Source: Rhytidiadelphus loreus (lineage: Eukaryota > Streptophyta > Bryopsida > Hypnales > Hylocomiaceae). From it: DNA of 64,000 nucleotides. Under the pieces are notes generated by a model that had not been told where the DNA came from, made no database searches, and saw only the letters and a program-made list of their open reading frames with translations. The stretch lies in assembly GCA_947034895.1 (NCBI GenBank), contig OX344762.1:39350760-39414759 (forward strand). The letters are read 5' to 3'. Positions 10,276-22,344 of the stretch are shown here, in pieces. Position numbers and translations under genes: made by a program. Positions within the stretch are counted from its first letter, which is position 1, and the number at the start of each line of letters is the position of its first letter.

Positions 10276-13200
10276 TGGTGTTCTTGCTGAACTGCAGAAG
10301 GAATCTGGAATCTCAAAAAACAAGATTGGGCCCCCAGTTTTAGAAGTCCACTCATGCTCCCCCTCACTTATTATGGAGTCCAATTTTCAAAGGATAAGGC
10401 CTTTGGGGGCTTTATTGTCTATTTTGACCAAGAAAAAAAATAAAAATAAAAATTGACACTGTTCTTTTGCACCCTCAGTCCCTCACTGCTGACTCATTGG
10501 ATCCTCAACACAACTATCTTACGGTGACTCATCACATGCCGAAGCCCGTGTAGACTTTGGGGGGAGACTACTGACTCATGATTCCATCCTTGCCATAACT
10601 ACCAATGAGTCAGGGGGGCCCTTTTTTGCATCCTAGGAAAAAGGAAAGGAGACCTCTACAGTGAACAAAATTATCTTATAGAACTGCTCAACCAACCCCA
10701 ATCCTTGAATTAATAGATAAGTCCTTTCTTGGGGATCTAGCGAAGCATAATACCTTCCCGGCATGGGTTGGGGGAAGATCATTGCATGGTTATACAATGT
10801 TGTTTGGACTCATTCCAAGAATCTCAAGCTAGTTTGTGTGTGTGTATATTGGAGTCATGAGTTATGTTGTTTGTAGGGTGTTTTCTTCATGAAGATTGAC
10901 GGACGGGGCAATTGGGACAGCCTGTGTACTAAAAATCAACCCATCGAGATTCTTGCTTGGAATGTACACAATCTCAAGATGAGAGCATGGGGTGAAGTGT
11001 CACTAGAAGAAAGATGTTGTTAGCTAGGCAATGTTTTTGTATTAACACTTAGAGGGCTGATGGGGTACATTTCGGGCAAGATTTGTGAAAAACTATTTGA
11101 CTTCTTAGGGCAATAAGAAAAATGAAAAAAACAATTAATTTTAAAATTTTAAAATTTAATTGTACAGAAGTGTACTAGACTTGTGACGAAATCTGTGGAG
11201 AAAAATTTTATGATTTTTGACCTTACAAATAACAAAATCATAGCATTTGAAGTTAGAAGATTTTTTTTGGTTTCAACCTAAGTATCCAACAAACTTTAAC
11301 CCCTCCTACACTAAGATTTTTGCATTAGACCTTTTCTCTTTTTTACAATTGTATCTTGCATCATGTTAGTTATTCATGCTCATAAAATTTCAAAAGTCAA
11401 AGATGATTTTTCATTGGCTTCTTGAACTACAAGAAAACTTTGGACAACATAACTTTTAATCTAGATAGCCGTAATTGGAAAAATTACATTTCCAAAAAGA
11501 GAATTTGTACAATTGTGTCAAAATTTCAAAAAGGTTCATTTAAAATTGACTCCACAGGAACCTGCCTAAATTTCTTTTCAATTGATCATTCAACAAGCAT
11601 TTAGTCCAGTTTAGGGGTTAACTTATAACTCAGTTTCATTCAAACGTGGATGAAAATTTTCTTCAAATTTGAAAAGATTGTATTGAAAGTAATGCTAAAA
11701 TGTTACTCAAGAAGGGTGATTTTCTTTAGTGAATCTTGTTTGTTCCATTCGTCTAGACATATACAAATGAATTCTCTAGAGATTTGAAAATCATAAACTT
11801 TGACGCATGTTGATTTTCATAATCCCTTTAGTTCAATGACAATTTTCTATATTACAACTTTTCCTAAAAACTATAAAATTAGTGAGGTAAGTTATTAACA
11901 ATTGGCACTCTTGAATATATTTAGTATTATAAAAAGACAAAAATGTTTGCATTATCACCATTCTCAAGAAAGTTCTAGTGTACTAGAACTTGTTATTCAA
12001 ATGTTATAAATATGTTAGGAATTTTCAAGTTCTCTTCTAGCTTCCTAAAAACAAAAGTACTGATTTTTTTTCTCTTTAATTGTTGTCCATTAATTCAATT
12101 TCAAGTCTATAATTTTCAATGCACCCATACTTTGGAGACCACCATTTTCATCACGGAACCGGGCACGGAACAAATTCTCAATCTCTACATTTCTAGGCAA
12201 GAAAATTCTAAATCTTTCTTAGTGCAAAATTTGTGTGCTTAAAAAATTGAGATTGAAATATCTAATAATACATCATTATTGTAATGGACAACACTATTTT
12301 TTATTTAGCGTATCAATGCTAAATTTTCATGCTTATTTCAAATCATAAATCTTCAATCATTAATAGTTGCATATGATTAAGACAACCATACATTTCATGA
12401 AACTTTGATGATTCAGTGTAGAGTGCCAAAGGGAATTTAACAATTCCCAATCCATTTAGTCACTTGCATTCTTAATCTTGAGCAAATGTTGTTTTCAGAT
12501 ATAAAATGAACTAATCCAATTTAGAATTCCGCCTTGATGTGCCAAACGTGTACATTTTGGTTCTAAAAATGTACCTATTGCATACATGACAAAAAAATTT
12601 AGATGGGGTGGTCTATAATAGGTTGGTCTACCTTAACCTTGTAAAAGACACAACAATCCTAAAGTAGCTAATGGATGCCTTTCTAGATTACTTTAGAAAT
12701 AAAGAATGAATGTACCTATTGGTCCAAATTTTTTTTTAAATCTAAATCATTTTTGAGTGACTACCGTGGTGATAAATATCCTTTCAAAGTTAATCCTAAA
12801 AAGACAAGCTAGTCATTGTGGAGATCATCCTTTTTAGTAATGTGTAAACCATTTGGTTTAAAAAAATCCAAAAGCATGCATCAGAAGTCAAACTATTGTG
12901 CAAGACCTCCCTTTTCACACCAAATTTCAAAGATGAACATTTGCACTTCTGTCCCACATAAAAAAATTCTTTGTCATCCATTGGACACACACAGTCTGCG
13001 ACGTCCTTCTAGGGTTAAGTGCCTCTACAGTAACTAATATCATTTCCATCAATGCTGTCTGGAATTTTTGCCCTTGCTCTGAGCCTTTTGACTGTGTAGA
13101 ATTGTAGGTATAGTAAGTAGCAAGCAAGCACTGAAAATGGTGTTTGCCATTTGCTTGTCAATCTATGGAGCAAGAGGATATTAAAACCTAACCCAACCCC

Positions 13201-14083
13201 ACCAACCCTAACAACTGATATAATACCAAATTCAACCCAATAGTCATAACTTACATTAATTGTCATCTCAGTCCGTTCCTGCCAAAGGCATTGTGCACAA
13301 GAAGTAGGTAAGGTAGGAGGCTCTGAAATGACTCATCTAAGGGCTGATCTGCCTTTTTCATGTACTTTCTTAAATGGGAATATTTTTAGCTCATTTTTCA
13401 AACAAAGAAAAATAGAAGAGGAATCTAACACGAGTGGTTTCATATTTTTTGAAGCATTTTTGAATTACTTATGGATTTTCCAAGGAGGTGTGTCATAGGT
13501 CTCTATTCATGTCCCTGGGTCTTCCATAAACTGTTTACTTGCAACTTCTAAAGAAAAATGGGAAAGCTAAGAGAATGATTGGCTCTTGCAATTAATAATG
13601 TTTTTTTCCTTAATTCATTCAATGACTATGGAGGTCAATTTATGAACTACCGTTTGTCCATTTCACAACCATTTATAGGGTCCATTCTCAATGCCTGCTC
13701 TATTTCAGAGCCTTCTACCTTATGCACCAAAGTCCCTAGTGAAGCCTTTGTGATTGGGGCCTTTTCTTTCATTTTTTATGAACTACCAAATTGGAAAAAA
13801 AAAAAAAAGCTTCATGAATTGTAAAGTTTGTCAAGTGTTTGTGAACTTGTGTCAAAGGAAGGTTTAACTAAGAATAGAACAAAACAAACACGGCACCAAA
13901 CTTAGTCAGACTTGAGTTTGGGTGCTCTAGAGAGTTTGGTCTTGTGTTTTTTCAAAACTCTAGCTATTGGTCCTGCCTTGCTCACACTTTACGATTAACT
14001 CTATTGTTGTCATTTTTTGGCCAATTTTATTTTTGGTGCAATCTGGTGTTAGAAAGCCAAAAAAAGGCATGCTTATGATTACT
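10276..14083. other. Gene-free AT-rich region
   Basis: The first 370 bases are GC-richer and contain TGACTCA words (10490-10600) also found outside end A at 16100. The remainder is AT-rich, with only short ORFs lacking motifs. A tract at 12600-12640 resembles the ends of the inverted-repeat element at 19139-21166. A possible TTAA-flanked unit is listed separately. Confidence 0.55.
11300..11617. mobile_element. Possible short TTAA-flanked element
   Basis: The interval starts TTAA-CCCCTCCTACACTAAG and ends TTAGGGG-TTAA, so both sides carry TTAA next to CCCCT/AGGGG as in the elements at 50622 and 58877. The inner inverted-repeat match is weak beyond the first five bases, so chance is a real alternative. 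Confidence 0.3.
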
Positions 14084-14402
14084 TAAGGTAGGGTGCTTTA
14101 AAAAAGTGACCATGTTCTAAAAACAACCTTTAACATTGAGGTACATTTTATTTTCTTCAATGTACCAAAAGTGTACATTTCAAGAAGGGATCACTTTAAT
14201 TAGTGACTACTATGTTTCTAACTTCAAAAATTCATAATGAAATCTATGAAGGTTTCAAAAAACATGAAACAACTTGGGCTAGATGTCAAGTTCATTATTT
14301 ATCCTATGAATTTATACTAAAAAATTGTTTCAAGGAGTTTAGCTTCCTCCAATGTAATTTTGCTTTTAAAAGGTTGATTTAAGATCAAACTACCTTACAC
14401 CA
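14084..14402. mobile_element. MITE with TAAGGTAG-type inverted ends
   Basis: The left end TTAAGGTAGGGTGCTTTAAA pairs imperfectly with the right end GATTTAAGATCAAACTACCTTA; both read TAAGGTAG inward. The size is about 320 bp with no coding sequence. A related end (GGTAGAAGTACC...) bounds the larger element at 19139-21166. The target-site duplication is not clear. Confidence 0.45.
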
Positions 14403-14866
14403 CGGATATTATATGTGACCATTTTGATCTCTTAATGCGGTGGTTTTTGGTGTGGTGTCTTGAACAAACGGTCTCTTCATTCATGCCAAACCCCATAGGA
14501 GGATTGGAGTTCTTTATCTATGACCGTTTTTGCAGAGTACTAGTATATTAATAATGATATTTAATATTACCAATATGAGTTGATTTAATAATGCTATCAA
14601 TTTTCACTCTTCTATAAATATATTTACTAGCTATATTAATAGATGTTTTCCTCTTTGAATATTATTGATGTCTATGTGATGTACTATAAAAGTGAATTTA
14701 GTTAGTGTTGAATGCTCTAATTATATGATCCAATTTTTCTACTCGAAACAATTTTTTTTAATGGAGGTGCTTGAACACATATTTTGAGAATGGTATTGAA
14801 TATTGCCTCATTGTGGTAATTTTTGACTTTCTACATAAGAAGATACTTGATTAACATATGACCATG

Positions 14867-15176
14867 CATTACATGTTTTTTGAGGCCTGGGAGAGCTTGT
14901 TTCAAGGCTATTTCCCTTCATTGTTCTCCGTAGTGAAGGACAACCGGCTATTGGAAAAAAAAAATTAAAAAAAATTAAAAAATTAAAAATTAAAAATTCT
15001 TAAAATGGTAAAAGAAGTTGAATTTTTTTTTAAATAAAAAAATAAAAATCCATGAATGATTTGGTCGCCTTTCGACCACGCAGGATGCTGAGGTGGTAGG
15101 CCAGTTGTCCTGTTCCCTGCGTTCTCGAAGCACAGGAACCCGCAGTCTGTTAGAGGCCTCAAAAACCATCTAATGT
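14867..15176. mobile_element. MITE with GAGGCCT subterminal ends, copy 1
   Basis: The left end CATTACATGTTTTTTGAGGC and the right end GCCTCAAAAACCATCTAATG are an imperfect inverted repeat. The middle holds an A-rich low-complexity stretch (14955-15050) and a GC-rich part. The same end pair and the same AT-rich middle are seen at 51809-52097, which supports a mobile family. No clear target-site duplication. Confidence 0.6.
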
Positions 15177-15339
15177 GTATTGACATCTTCTAGGTCCTTG
15201 CTCTTGATGCGAATCTGAGTCATAAAAATGATCTTTTAGTTGATTTTGAATTCAACTAAAGGGACAAAGCATGTCAAGTGTAGTTCCTACTTCAATTTGA
15301 AAATTCCTAAAATACAATTTCTATTGCAATTTGAACTTT

Positions 15340-15915
15340 GGTACTATCATCATGGACTGTTGATTTTCTAATTTTAGAATGATATGTATAGTAAACATTT
15401 TTGCACCTTGATGTTCTAAAATCTTTGAAGAACATTTTAGATTTTTGGAATGTAGTTCATATTCAATACAATTTTATTTATTTTTCACTTTTAATTCAAA
15501 AAAATTCAAAGATTTCAAATTTCCTCTAAAAAATCTGAAATTTTGCATAACCCATAGAAGATATATGATTTCATCTCCAAAAAATACATGTAGAAATATT
15601 CATTCATGTATAGTTGCAAAATGAGAGCATATAAGGTGCCCCCCCAATGTGCCACTAACCCTAAATCACCATCTTCACCATGTTTACATCTCCAAAACCA
15701 ATTATGTACCTATGTGGAAGAAACTATTTTAGAACCAAATTTTTTTTGTTCCTTCCTAACTTTTGCATACGGGATCCAAATCCCACGTTCTTTGGTGCGT
15801 TGGAACCTCCTTTCCCTTTCCCAAGAAGAAAAATATGAAAATTTGACCAGTCAGTCTAATAATAAGTAGTAACTAGGCACAGAAGCAAACTGAAAAGTGG
15901 CGGTTTCTGGGGGTA
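15340..15915 (-). repeat. 1.6-kb dispersed repeat, inner part and end 'A' (inverted)
   Basis: 15340-15600 is clearly related to 42110-42450 (shared TATTGCAATTTGAACTTTGG, TTTAGAATGATA and TCATCTC.GAAAAATA words), and 15640-15915 is end A (CCTTCCTAACTTTTGCATAC, GTGCGTTGGAACCTCC, TAGTAACTAGGCACAGAAGC, AGTGGCGGTTT). The two parts are contiguous and so define the order inside the repeat. It is non-coding. Confidence 0.75.
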
Positions 15916-17390
15916 CAGCACAGCACAGTACCCCCTTTCGAAAGAAGGATTTTCGAAATTTGAACATGTGGGTCAGTGGGTCCTCGGCCCTGTCCTTTCC
16001 GAGCTACTAACGGAACTTGCGTCTATGGTAGTGAGTAGTGAGTAAGTTAGTGAGTGAGTCTTCCTCGGATTGCATGAAGCTCGTGATTAGGGAATCTTCT
16101 GAAGGAACGGATGTGAGTCATGACTCACGGGACAGCGATGGGACCGGCAATATAGTGTTGACTTTTTCTTTTTTTTTCAGTGAATATTGAGGAAATCCAC
16201 TTATTAGGGCCTCCTTACATGTATCGGTCATCGGGGAACTTTCACAATGGATGCTAGAGTGAAAAATAGACATTGCACTTTCATGTGGACCCAGTGGGTG
16301 GGGACGGAGACAATAAAAAGTTTCCACGTATTAGATTCTCTAGTCTCCACCAAGTCTCCACCAATGAGGTTGTCCACCGGTATCGGTGAAACTTCACCGC
16401 CTCCTTTCCCGCTTGCCCACCCCGGCAAGACCATCGGTGGAGCCGCTTTTGTCTTCTTGCTTGAATTAGAGGAAAGTTTGCCCACCAGGTGAGCATGTAA
16501 GCTAGCCCTTAGAACCGGTTGCCATGAGCCCCCTGGGGGAAGTTGGATGAGAGAGGGGTTTTGATTGGATGCTTCGGACAGACCGAGGCTCCCTAGAAAT
16601 GTGTAGAGTTCTCTAGCTCTAGTCGTTTCCATTGGGTGCTCCGATTGCTCCCTTGAAAGCGGAGCTAGAGACTTTTGTATCCTAGCTAATAAAACAAACT
16701 TTCCAAGCTTGCAATTCCCAATTACAGTAGTTGAAGGTCCAAGGAGAGGGGAGATCAGAGCTCTAGTTGCAATGAAGCTTGGTTGGAGCTCCAAAATTTC
16801 GAGGTCCATGTTAGAGCCGGTCTCTATTGGATACCTGAACGCTTAGAGAGGGGCTAGATGGGTCCGGACAAGCGAGTGGTTTTTATTGGCACTACTTCCG
16901 GAAACCAGAGGAACCAAAGCAACTAGAGCTCAATGAAGTGGCGACTATGTGATTGGTGACTATGCGGGTATGTCATGGTTTTGCTACAATCTTGTTTGTC
17001 CTCTTTTTGAAATTAATCCCTTCTAGGTCAAGGTCCAAACCCTTCAACTTTGCAAATCCAAATTGCAAGGACTCGGGGTTCTAGGTTCAGTTGGAGGGGA
17101 GTGCAGAGCATACAGTGGAATGGAGACTGCATGGACCTCTAGGTTTGGGAGCCCCAAGAGTCTAATGGCACCCGGCCCTTAGCATGATTCAATCATTTAC
17201 ACCTTCGTTACACTCTTTTGAATGAATCAATAAAATTTCATCTATATTTTGCAAGTTTCAACAATCCATGGATGTAAATAGCTTCAACAATTTGTAGGTG
17301 AAGATTGAACAAGATTTTTTGCACTACCTAAAATTTGCTCAAAAAAATTACCTCCTCTTAGGCTCTTAAGTGCTTGCCTTACTTAAGAGG
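15916..17390. other. GC-richer intergenic block, function not recognised
   Basis: It includes a TGACTCA/GAGTCA-rich stretch (16020-16130) and a long open frame on the minus strand (16228-16809) whose product has no motif I know. Composition differs from the AT-rich surroundings, which suggests a fragment of a different element or an old gene piece. No start, splice or domain evidence supports a gene. Confidence 0.4.
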
Positions 17391-17632
17391 GTTGCGGTGA
17401 ACCACCACCCTTGCTTGTCCCACAAAAATCATTCCAAGAGGGTAGGTGGAAAAAAAGACCCCCTAACCTATTTTGTGCTTGATTCATTTATCTTGTATAC
17501 CACTCCTAGCTAATTTGGGGCCTCTAATTGCAAATATGAATTCAAAATTTGCAAATTTTATCATGCATGACAAATTAAAAAATTGAAGCACTTTCCCTCA
17601 GGGAAGAGCGAGGGTGGTGGTTTACCGGGGCC
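17391..17632. mobile_element. Mutator-like MITE, copy 1
   Basis: The inverted ends are CGGTGAACCACCACCCTTGC and its near-complement GAGGGTGGTGGTTTACCG. The element is flanked by CTTAAGAGG (17382-17390) and CTTAGGAGG (17633-17641), a 9-bp duplication with one mismatch; 9 bp is the usual Mutator-superfamily size. The middle (GCCTCTAATTGCAAATATGA) is shared with the copy at 22006-22232. No transposase is present. Confidence 0.75.
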
Positions 17633-17641
17633 CTTAGGAGG

Positions 17642-18307
17642 CAATCTTCAGACACTTGATTTCAGTTGTGAGTGTTTAACTTAAGGTTGAAACACCCATT
17701 ACCATTCTGCAACCCAATTCCGTCACCAACTTTGACCCCAATTCCGCCTAAAATTCCCCCTCGATTCCCTTCCTTTTATGACAAAATCAGAGAATTCTAT
17801 GACAGAATCAAAGATTTTATGACAACAAGGGTTACATGTCACTCCATTAATAGAGAATATCTACTTAGAGAATATCCATTATGACAACAAGGCTATAATA
17901 GGTTGTTTAGGGGACAATTTTGACCTCATTCTATAAGTGGTTTTGTAATTTTAGGGCTAACCACTTCAAAAATTCACAGAAATTACAATTTTAATTGGAA
18001 AATTATAATTCCACTTGGGTTTGATCTATGAAACAAAAACACACCTCTGAAAAATATGTGACCTTCTTGAAATTAACCCCAGATAGATAGATAGATAGGT
18101 TGTTCTACCTTATCTTTGTTTTTATGCTAAAAATCGACACTGCCTGACTGACAGTGGGTTCCCAACCTCACCCACTGCCAGTTAACTTACTTGTTCTCAA
18201 CAACCAAAAGGGACCAAGGGACCAACTGACCAGAGTGAGAAAGTGTAACTGAAGTTAGGCAACTGCAGTTATGGAAGCTTACCTGCACCTGTCCAGGAGG
18301 TATGAGG
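17642..18307. other. Intergenic DNA with a short GATA microsatellite
   Basis: No gene is seen. A (GATA)n-like run (AGATAGATAGATAGATAG) lies near 18085. A proline-rich 70-residue frame at 17672-17884 has no domain and is taken as chance. Confidence 0.5.
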
Positions 18308-19138
18308 TGGGTACCCTCAAACCGCCACTTTTGGCTACTGTGCCTTGTGCCTAGTTATTATTATTAACCTCGTCAAATATTCATGTTTTTTTCTTGAGTT
18401 GGCAAGTCAGTGAAAGGAGGTTTCAACGCACTAAAGATACAGTATGCAAAAGTGAGGAAGGGTCAAAGGTTTTTTTTGGTAGATTGATTTTGAAATTGGT
18501 TCTTCAACACAGGTACAAATCAATTTCGGAAATGTATACCAAGTGATGATGGCAGTTGTAGGCAAGGGTGTGATTTTTTGGGTGTATCCACAAGCTTTGA
18601 TTTCCTTTCCATGTTGTCCCTACTTTTATTTAACAATTATTTAAAGGATGAAGATTATAAGTGTGTGTGTGTGAGTATGTGTGGATTTTTTTCCCCCAAA
18701 ACTCTAAACACAATTCTTCAACATCATTTTTTTTTAATTCACAACATGTAGAACAACTTATTTAAGTTACAGAGGATTCAAAGCTTTATAATCTAGTTAG
18801 GCTAGAAACAAAAAAAGCTTATTTTGTTTACTTTGTGATCGATATAGTCAAAGTTTCTGAAAATTCTTCTAGATATTTTCATACTAGTCTAGTGCAGGAT
18901 CCTATGGTTGGATATGCAAAAAAAGAAATGTTTAAAATATTTGTTGTTTGCATTGAAAATGATAGATTTGAGTTAGTTTTTTGACCAAAAAAATGGCCTT
19001 GGGACTTTAGGCGTTAATTTATATCGAAGGGGATACAAGTTATAGTCCTTGCCAACTTTTTGAACAACAAATTCATTTGGGATTATACATAGCTAATGTG
19101 AATATAATCCATGGTCCATTGAACAAGTTATATATATG

Positions 19139-21166
19139 GTAGAAGTACCTATTTTAGATAGTCCCATGTCATGGTTGGATGTGTGCATGGTTGACTAGAC
19201 CAAATGTGGCAAAAGTCCATATCCATATAACTCACTACAAGACTAATCAGAAAAACTTTGCATAAGGAAAGTGAACACAATAATCTAAAGAAAGACACAT
19301 GGGCATGTAAAATAAGCATTGGAGAGGATCCTTTTAGAACCCTACAATGTGTCCCACCCAAAATACCCAGTGACATCATCCACTCATTATGGTATCCTAA
19401 ATCTTGAAAATATCAATGGTTCATAATTGATCCACTCTTTAATGTTGATTTGAAGCCCACTTGCAATTTAAAGTAATATTTAGGATTCTAATTTTTTTAT
19501 AGAGAAAACACATTGTTTCGACTCTTCTATAAACTTTTGAAAATATCACTAGAAAAACTGTGTTGAACTCAACAAAACCAATTTGACATTTTTCTACGGT
19601 TTCTGTTTTCTAGCACAAAAATTTGTATTGAAAAATGAAAATTTTTGCACTAGAAAACAAAATTTGCAGAAAAATGTCAAATTGATTTTGTTGAGTTCAA
19701 TGCAGTTTTCTTTTAGTGTATAATTCAATTCAACCCTTTCAAAAGTCCATAAATACTATTTTAAGATCAATATAAAGTAAAGCAATATAATTTCTAGGTA
19801 CCTTGGTCTACACTATAATACATAATGAGTCACTAATACAATGACAAGAATGTTTTCTTCATAAAAAAGACTCTTATAAAATGCTATATGGAGTTTTCTA
19901 AATTCAATTTGCAACTTTAAAAGTCCATAGCTCTTTCTTTAAAGAAGAGACCTTCTAAATAATTAAGTAGTTGCTTTTGCATTTAAGTTGAGAATGCGCG
20001 TTCAAATTTAGAGCTACAATGGTGTAGAGAATTATCTACAATGTGGCTTGCAATGCAAAGGTCTTGTTGAAAAATACACTATAAAATAAAAAGTGGTCTA
20101 CTCAATTGTGCACACACCTACTTTCTTAGGCTAACCTATTGTGGACAATAGTTGAATATAGTATTCATTGAGAAAGATTATTTGTTTGTAACTTCTCATT
20201 CACTCTTCTTTCTTTCTTCCTTGTTTATATATAGGGAGAAGTGCTAAAGCTAACTACAATTATAGGTCTATGAAATCGGGATGGGTCAAAATGAAAAATC
20301 CTTGAATAAAATATTCATTCTTGAATAAAAAAAATCTTTTTTTTCTACATTCTTCCTCATCCTTATGTTTGTACACAATGAGCTCAATTTTTCAACAAAT
20401 TTCTCGTGTTGCAGTAGTTAAAATATTTAAGTTATCCAAATTAAGTACTTCTACTTTATGAGGTATATTGGCCTTCAAATCTTGGAGCTATAGAAAACAA
20501 GCAAGGAAGCAAAGGGGATACACTCAAGACAAATAAGGTGCTAAAGTCTATAAAGATGTTTAAAATCTTGCACCTTTATTAGTTTCAAGTGATAATATAG
20601 GCCATTGTTGATTCAAACATAAATGAATTGTTTTTTCAAATGCCTGAATTTCTAAAATATAATTAATGAAATGCCCAAAATGTTGCCTAAAATTTTCATG
20701 GGCATAGCCTAATTTATTGAACATTTCAATTTTTTGTTTGAAATTATAAAAATATCATTTTCAATTCTAAAATTCTAAAACAATCATTACCATCAATTTG
20801 GCGATCCAAGAGTCCAAGAAAATTAGGGATGTGGAGTGCAATATTTCTCAATTTCAATATTGTGCACTCCAAAACAAATTTAAATTACATTCATGCCAAA
20901 ACTTCATATTCCCTCTATCCCACTAAGAAACTCAAATTTTTTTTCCCATGAGGATTATATTGTATTTTTAGTTTTTGTGTTAGTCTTTAGTATCACATAC
21001 TCACCTATTATAGTTAGCTTTGGCAATGCTCTCTTAGCAAGGAGGGAAGAGAGATGATTAGACAAACAAAGAATCTAATTGTTGAACAATGCATCCAACC
21101 ATTGTTGACAATATGTCATCTAAGAATGCTATTATGGAGGGGTTGTCTAAAATAGGTACTTCTACC
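19139..21166. mobile_element. 2-kb element with inverted ends GGTAGAAGTACCTATTTTAG
   Basis: The left end GGTAGAAGTACCTATTTTAG is exactly repeated in inverted form at the right end (CTAAAATAGGTACTTCTACC), and similarity continues inward (A.A..CCC). The inside is AT-rich with no recognisable transposase, so it is non-autonomous. It contains a younger CACTA MITE. Target-site bases are not clear. Its ends resemble the smaller MITE at 14084-14402. Confidence 0.65.
19547..19718. mobile_element. CACTA-type foldback MITE of a second family
   Basis: It begins CACTAGAAAAACTGTG and ends TTTTCTTTTAGTG, with TAT on both sides (19544-19546 and 19719-19721). About 50 bp at each end pair as an inverted repeat containing GAACTCAACAAAA and AATTTGACATTTTTCT. 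The 172-bp length and lack of coding sequence fit a MITE mobilised by a CACTA transposase. Confidence 0.85.
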
Positions 21167-22005
21167 TTAAAGGTTGGTGGCAACAATGAGATTTTAGAAA
21201 TATTTGCTCCAATTTAAATACCCACAACAAAGAAATCTAGAATATGTCATGAACAAATCTTCATAGCGTCGAAGTGGTCATTGCATCTATCATCAACACT
21301 ATTGTTTAAAGAAGTAGCAAATATAAGGTGCTTCATATGGGTAAGGCCAAGCTTGTTAGGAGAGGAATTACTCCCTAATTGCTTAACTTACCTCCACAAC
21401 GTCATTCAATATGGCCAATGCTTATTCAATGGTCAAAATTAGTAAACAAAGCTTTTTAATAGAACATAAACTATACCTAATTTGGAGTTTTCTAGTGGGA
21501 TAGGGGTAGTACTGCTTGGCTAGGAATTTCATCATTATGTTTGAGGACTAGTTGGAGATGAGAGAAGATGCGGAAATGAAGAATAAAAAAAAGTTGTAAC
21601 ACGCCCTACAACAAAGAAATGATGAATTGGAAGTATTGAAATCCTAAGAATGAACTTTGAAGTTGCCCAAACTTTTCGTTGATGAAGAGTAACTACACCT
21701 TATTTTGACCCCTTTCTAAAACTGACCTCAAGAGATTCTTACCTAAAATCTACTCATAGTATTCATGAGAGCCTAGAATTGTTTTTAGAAACACCTATTT
21801 TCAACACTTTGAATATTAATAGTTTATTTATATAGTGTCCAAAAATTGCATTCTAACAGAATCTAAAATCTTCTTTTGACTACCAACAAGACCCCACAAA
21901 AGAATATTCAATATAATAATGGGAACCATGGTGAATTGCTCATTCAGTCGATTTTAGGTGTAATTTCCTTAAAGTGTTTTGACAACGGCGACTACAGGAA
22001 CTGAC

Positions 22006-22232
22006 GCGCAGGGAGAATTGCCCCCCTCATTGCCCCGGTCAACGTTGGTTTGAAAAAAAAGCCCCCTATGTTGTGCCAATTTTTTTGGTGATTCTTGCTT
22101 CACTTCAAGGTAATTTGGCGCCTCTAATTGCAAATATGAATTCAGAATTTCCAAAAAAAATTAAGCCTTGCAAATAAAAAATTCCAGGGTTTGCCCTAGA
22201 GGGGCAATGAGGGGGTCAATTCACCCTGGCCG
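22006..22232. mobile_element. Mutator-like MITE, copy 2
   Basis: The inverted ends CAGGGAGAATTGCCCCCCTC and GAGGGGGTCAATTCACCCTG differ at two or three sites. A perfect 9-bp direct repeat GGAACTGAC flanks the element (21997-22005 and 22233-22241). The middle shares GCCTCTAATTGCAAATATGA with copy 1 at 17391-17632 although the ends have diverged. It is non-coding and lies just outside end B of the dispersed repeat. Confidence 0.85.
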
Positions 22233-22344
22233 GGAACTGACCCTCACTCACATATGGCAAGAAATTCAAATGGCCAGGAAAACAAATGCAATACCATCAT
22301 CCGAAAATAAATAAAAGGCAAAGAAATGGGGGAAAAGAAAACGA

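Larger units (their letters stand above)
18308..21970 (+). repeat. Copy of the 1.6-kb dispersed repeat, split by a 2-kb insertion
   Basis: End A (ACCGCCACTTTTGGCTACTG, then TGTGCCTAGTTATTATTATT and GGAGGTTTCAACGCAC) occupies 18310-18600, and end B (ACCCCACAAAAGAATATTC, then GGGAACCATGGTGAATTGCT) occupies 21690-21960. The inserted element at 19139-21166 accounts for 2.03 kb, leaving about 1.6 kb. This agrees with the size obtained by joining the partial copies at 41150-42450 and 15340-15915. The outermost bases of A (GGTGGGTACC) and of inverted B (GGTAACTACC) are similar, so a TIR-type element is possible. No coding capacity. Confidence 0.7.

Noticed and set aside
16228..16809. 193-residue minus-strand frame
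   Set aside because: No recognisable domain, no conserved motif, and it lies among repeats; kept only as a note on composition.
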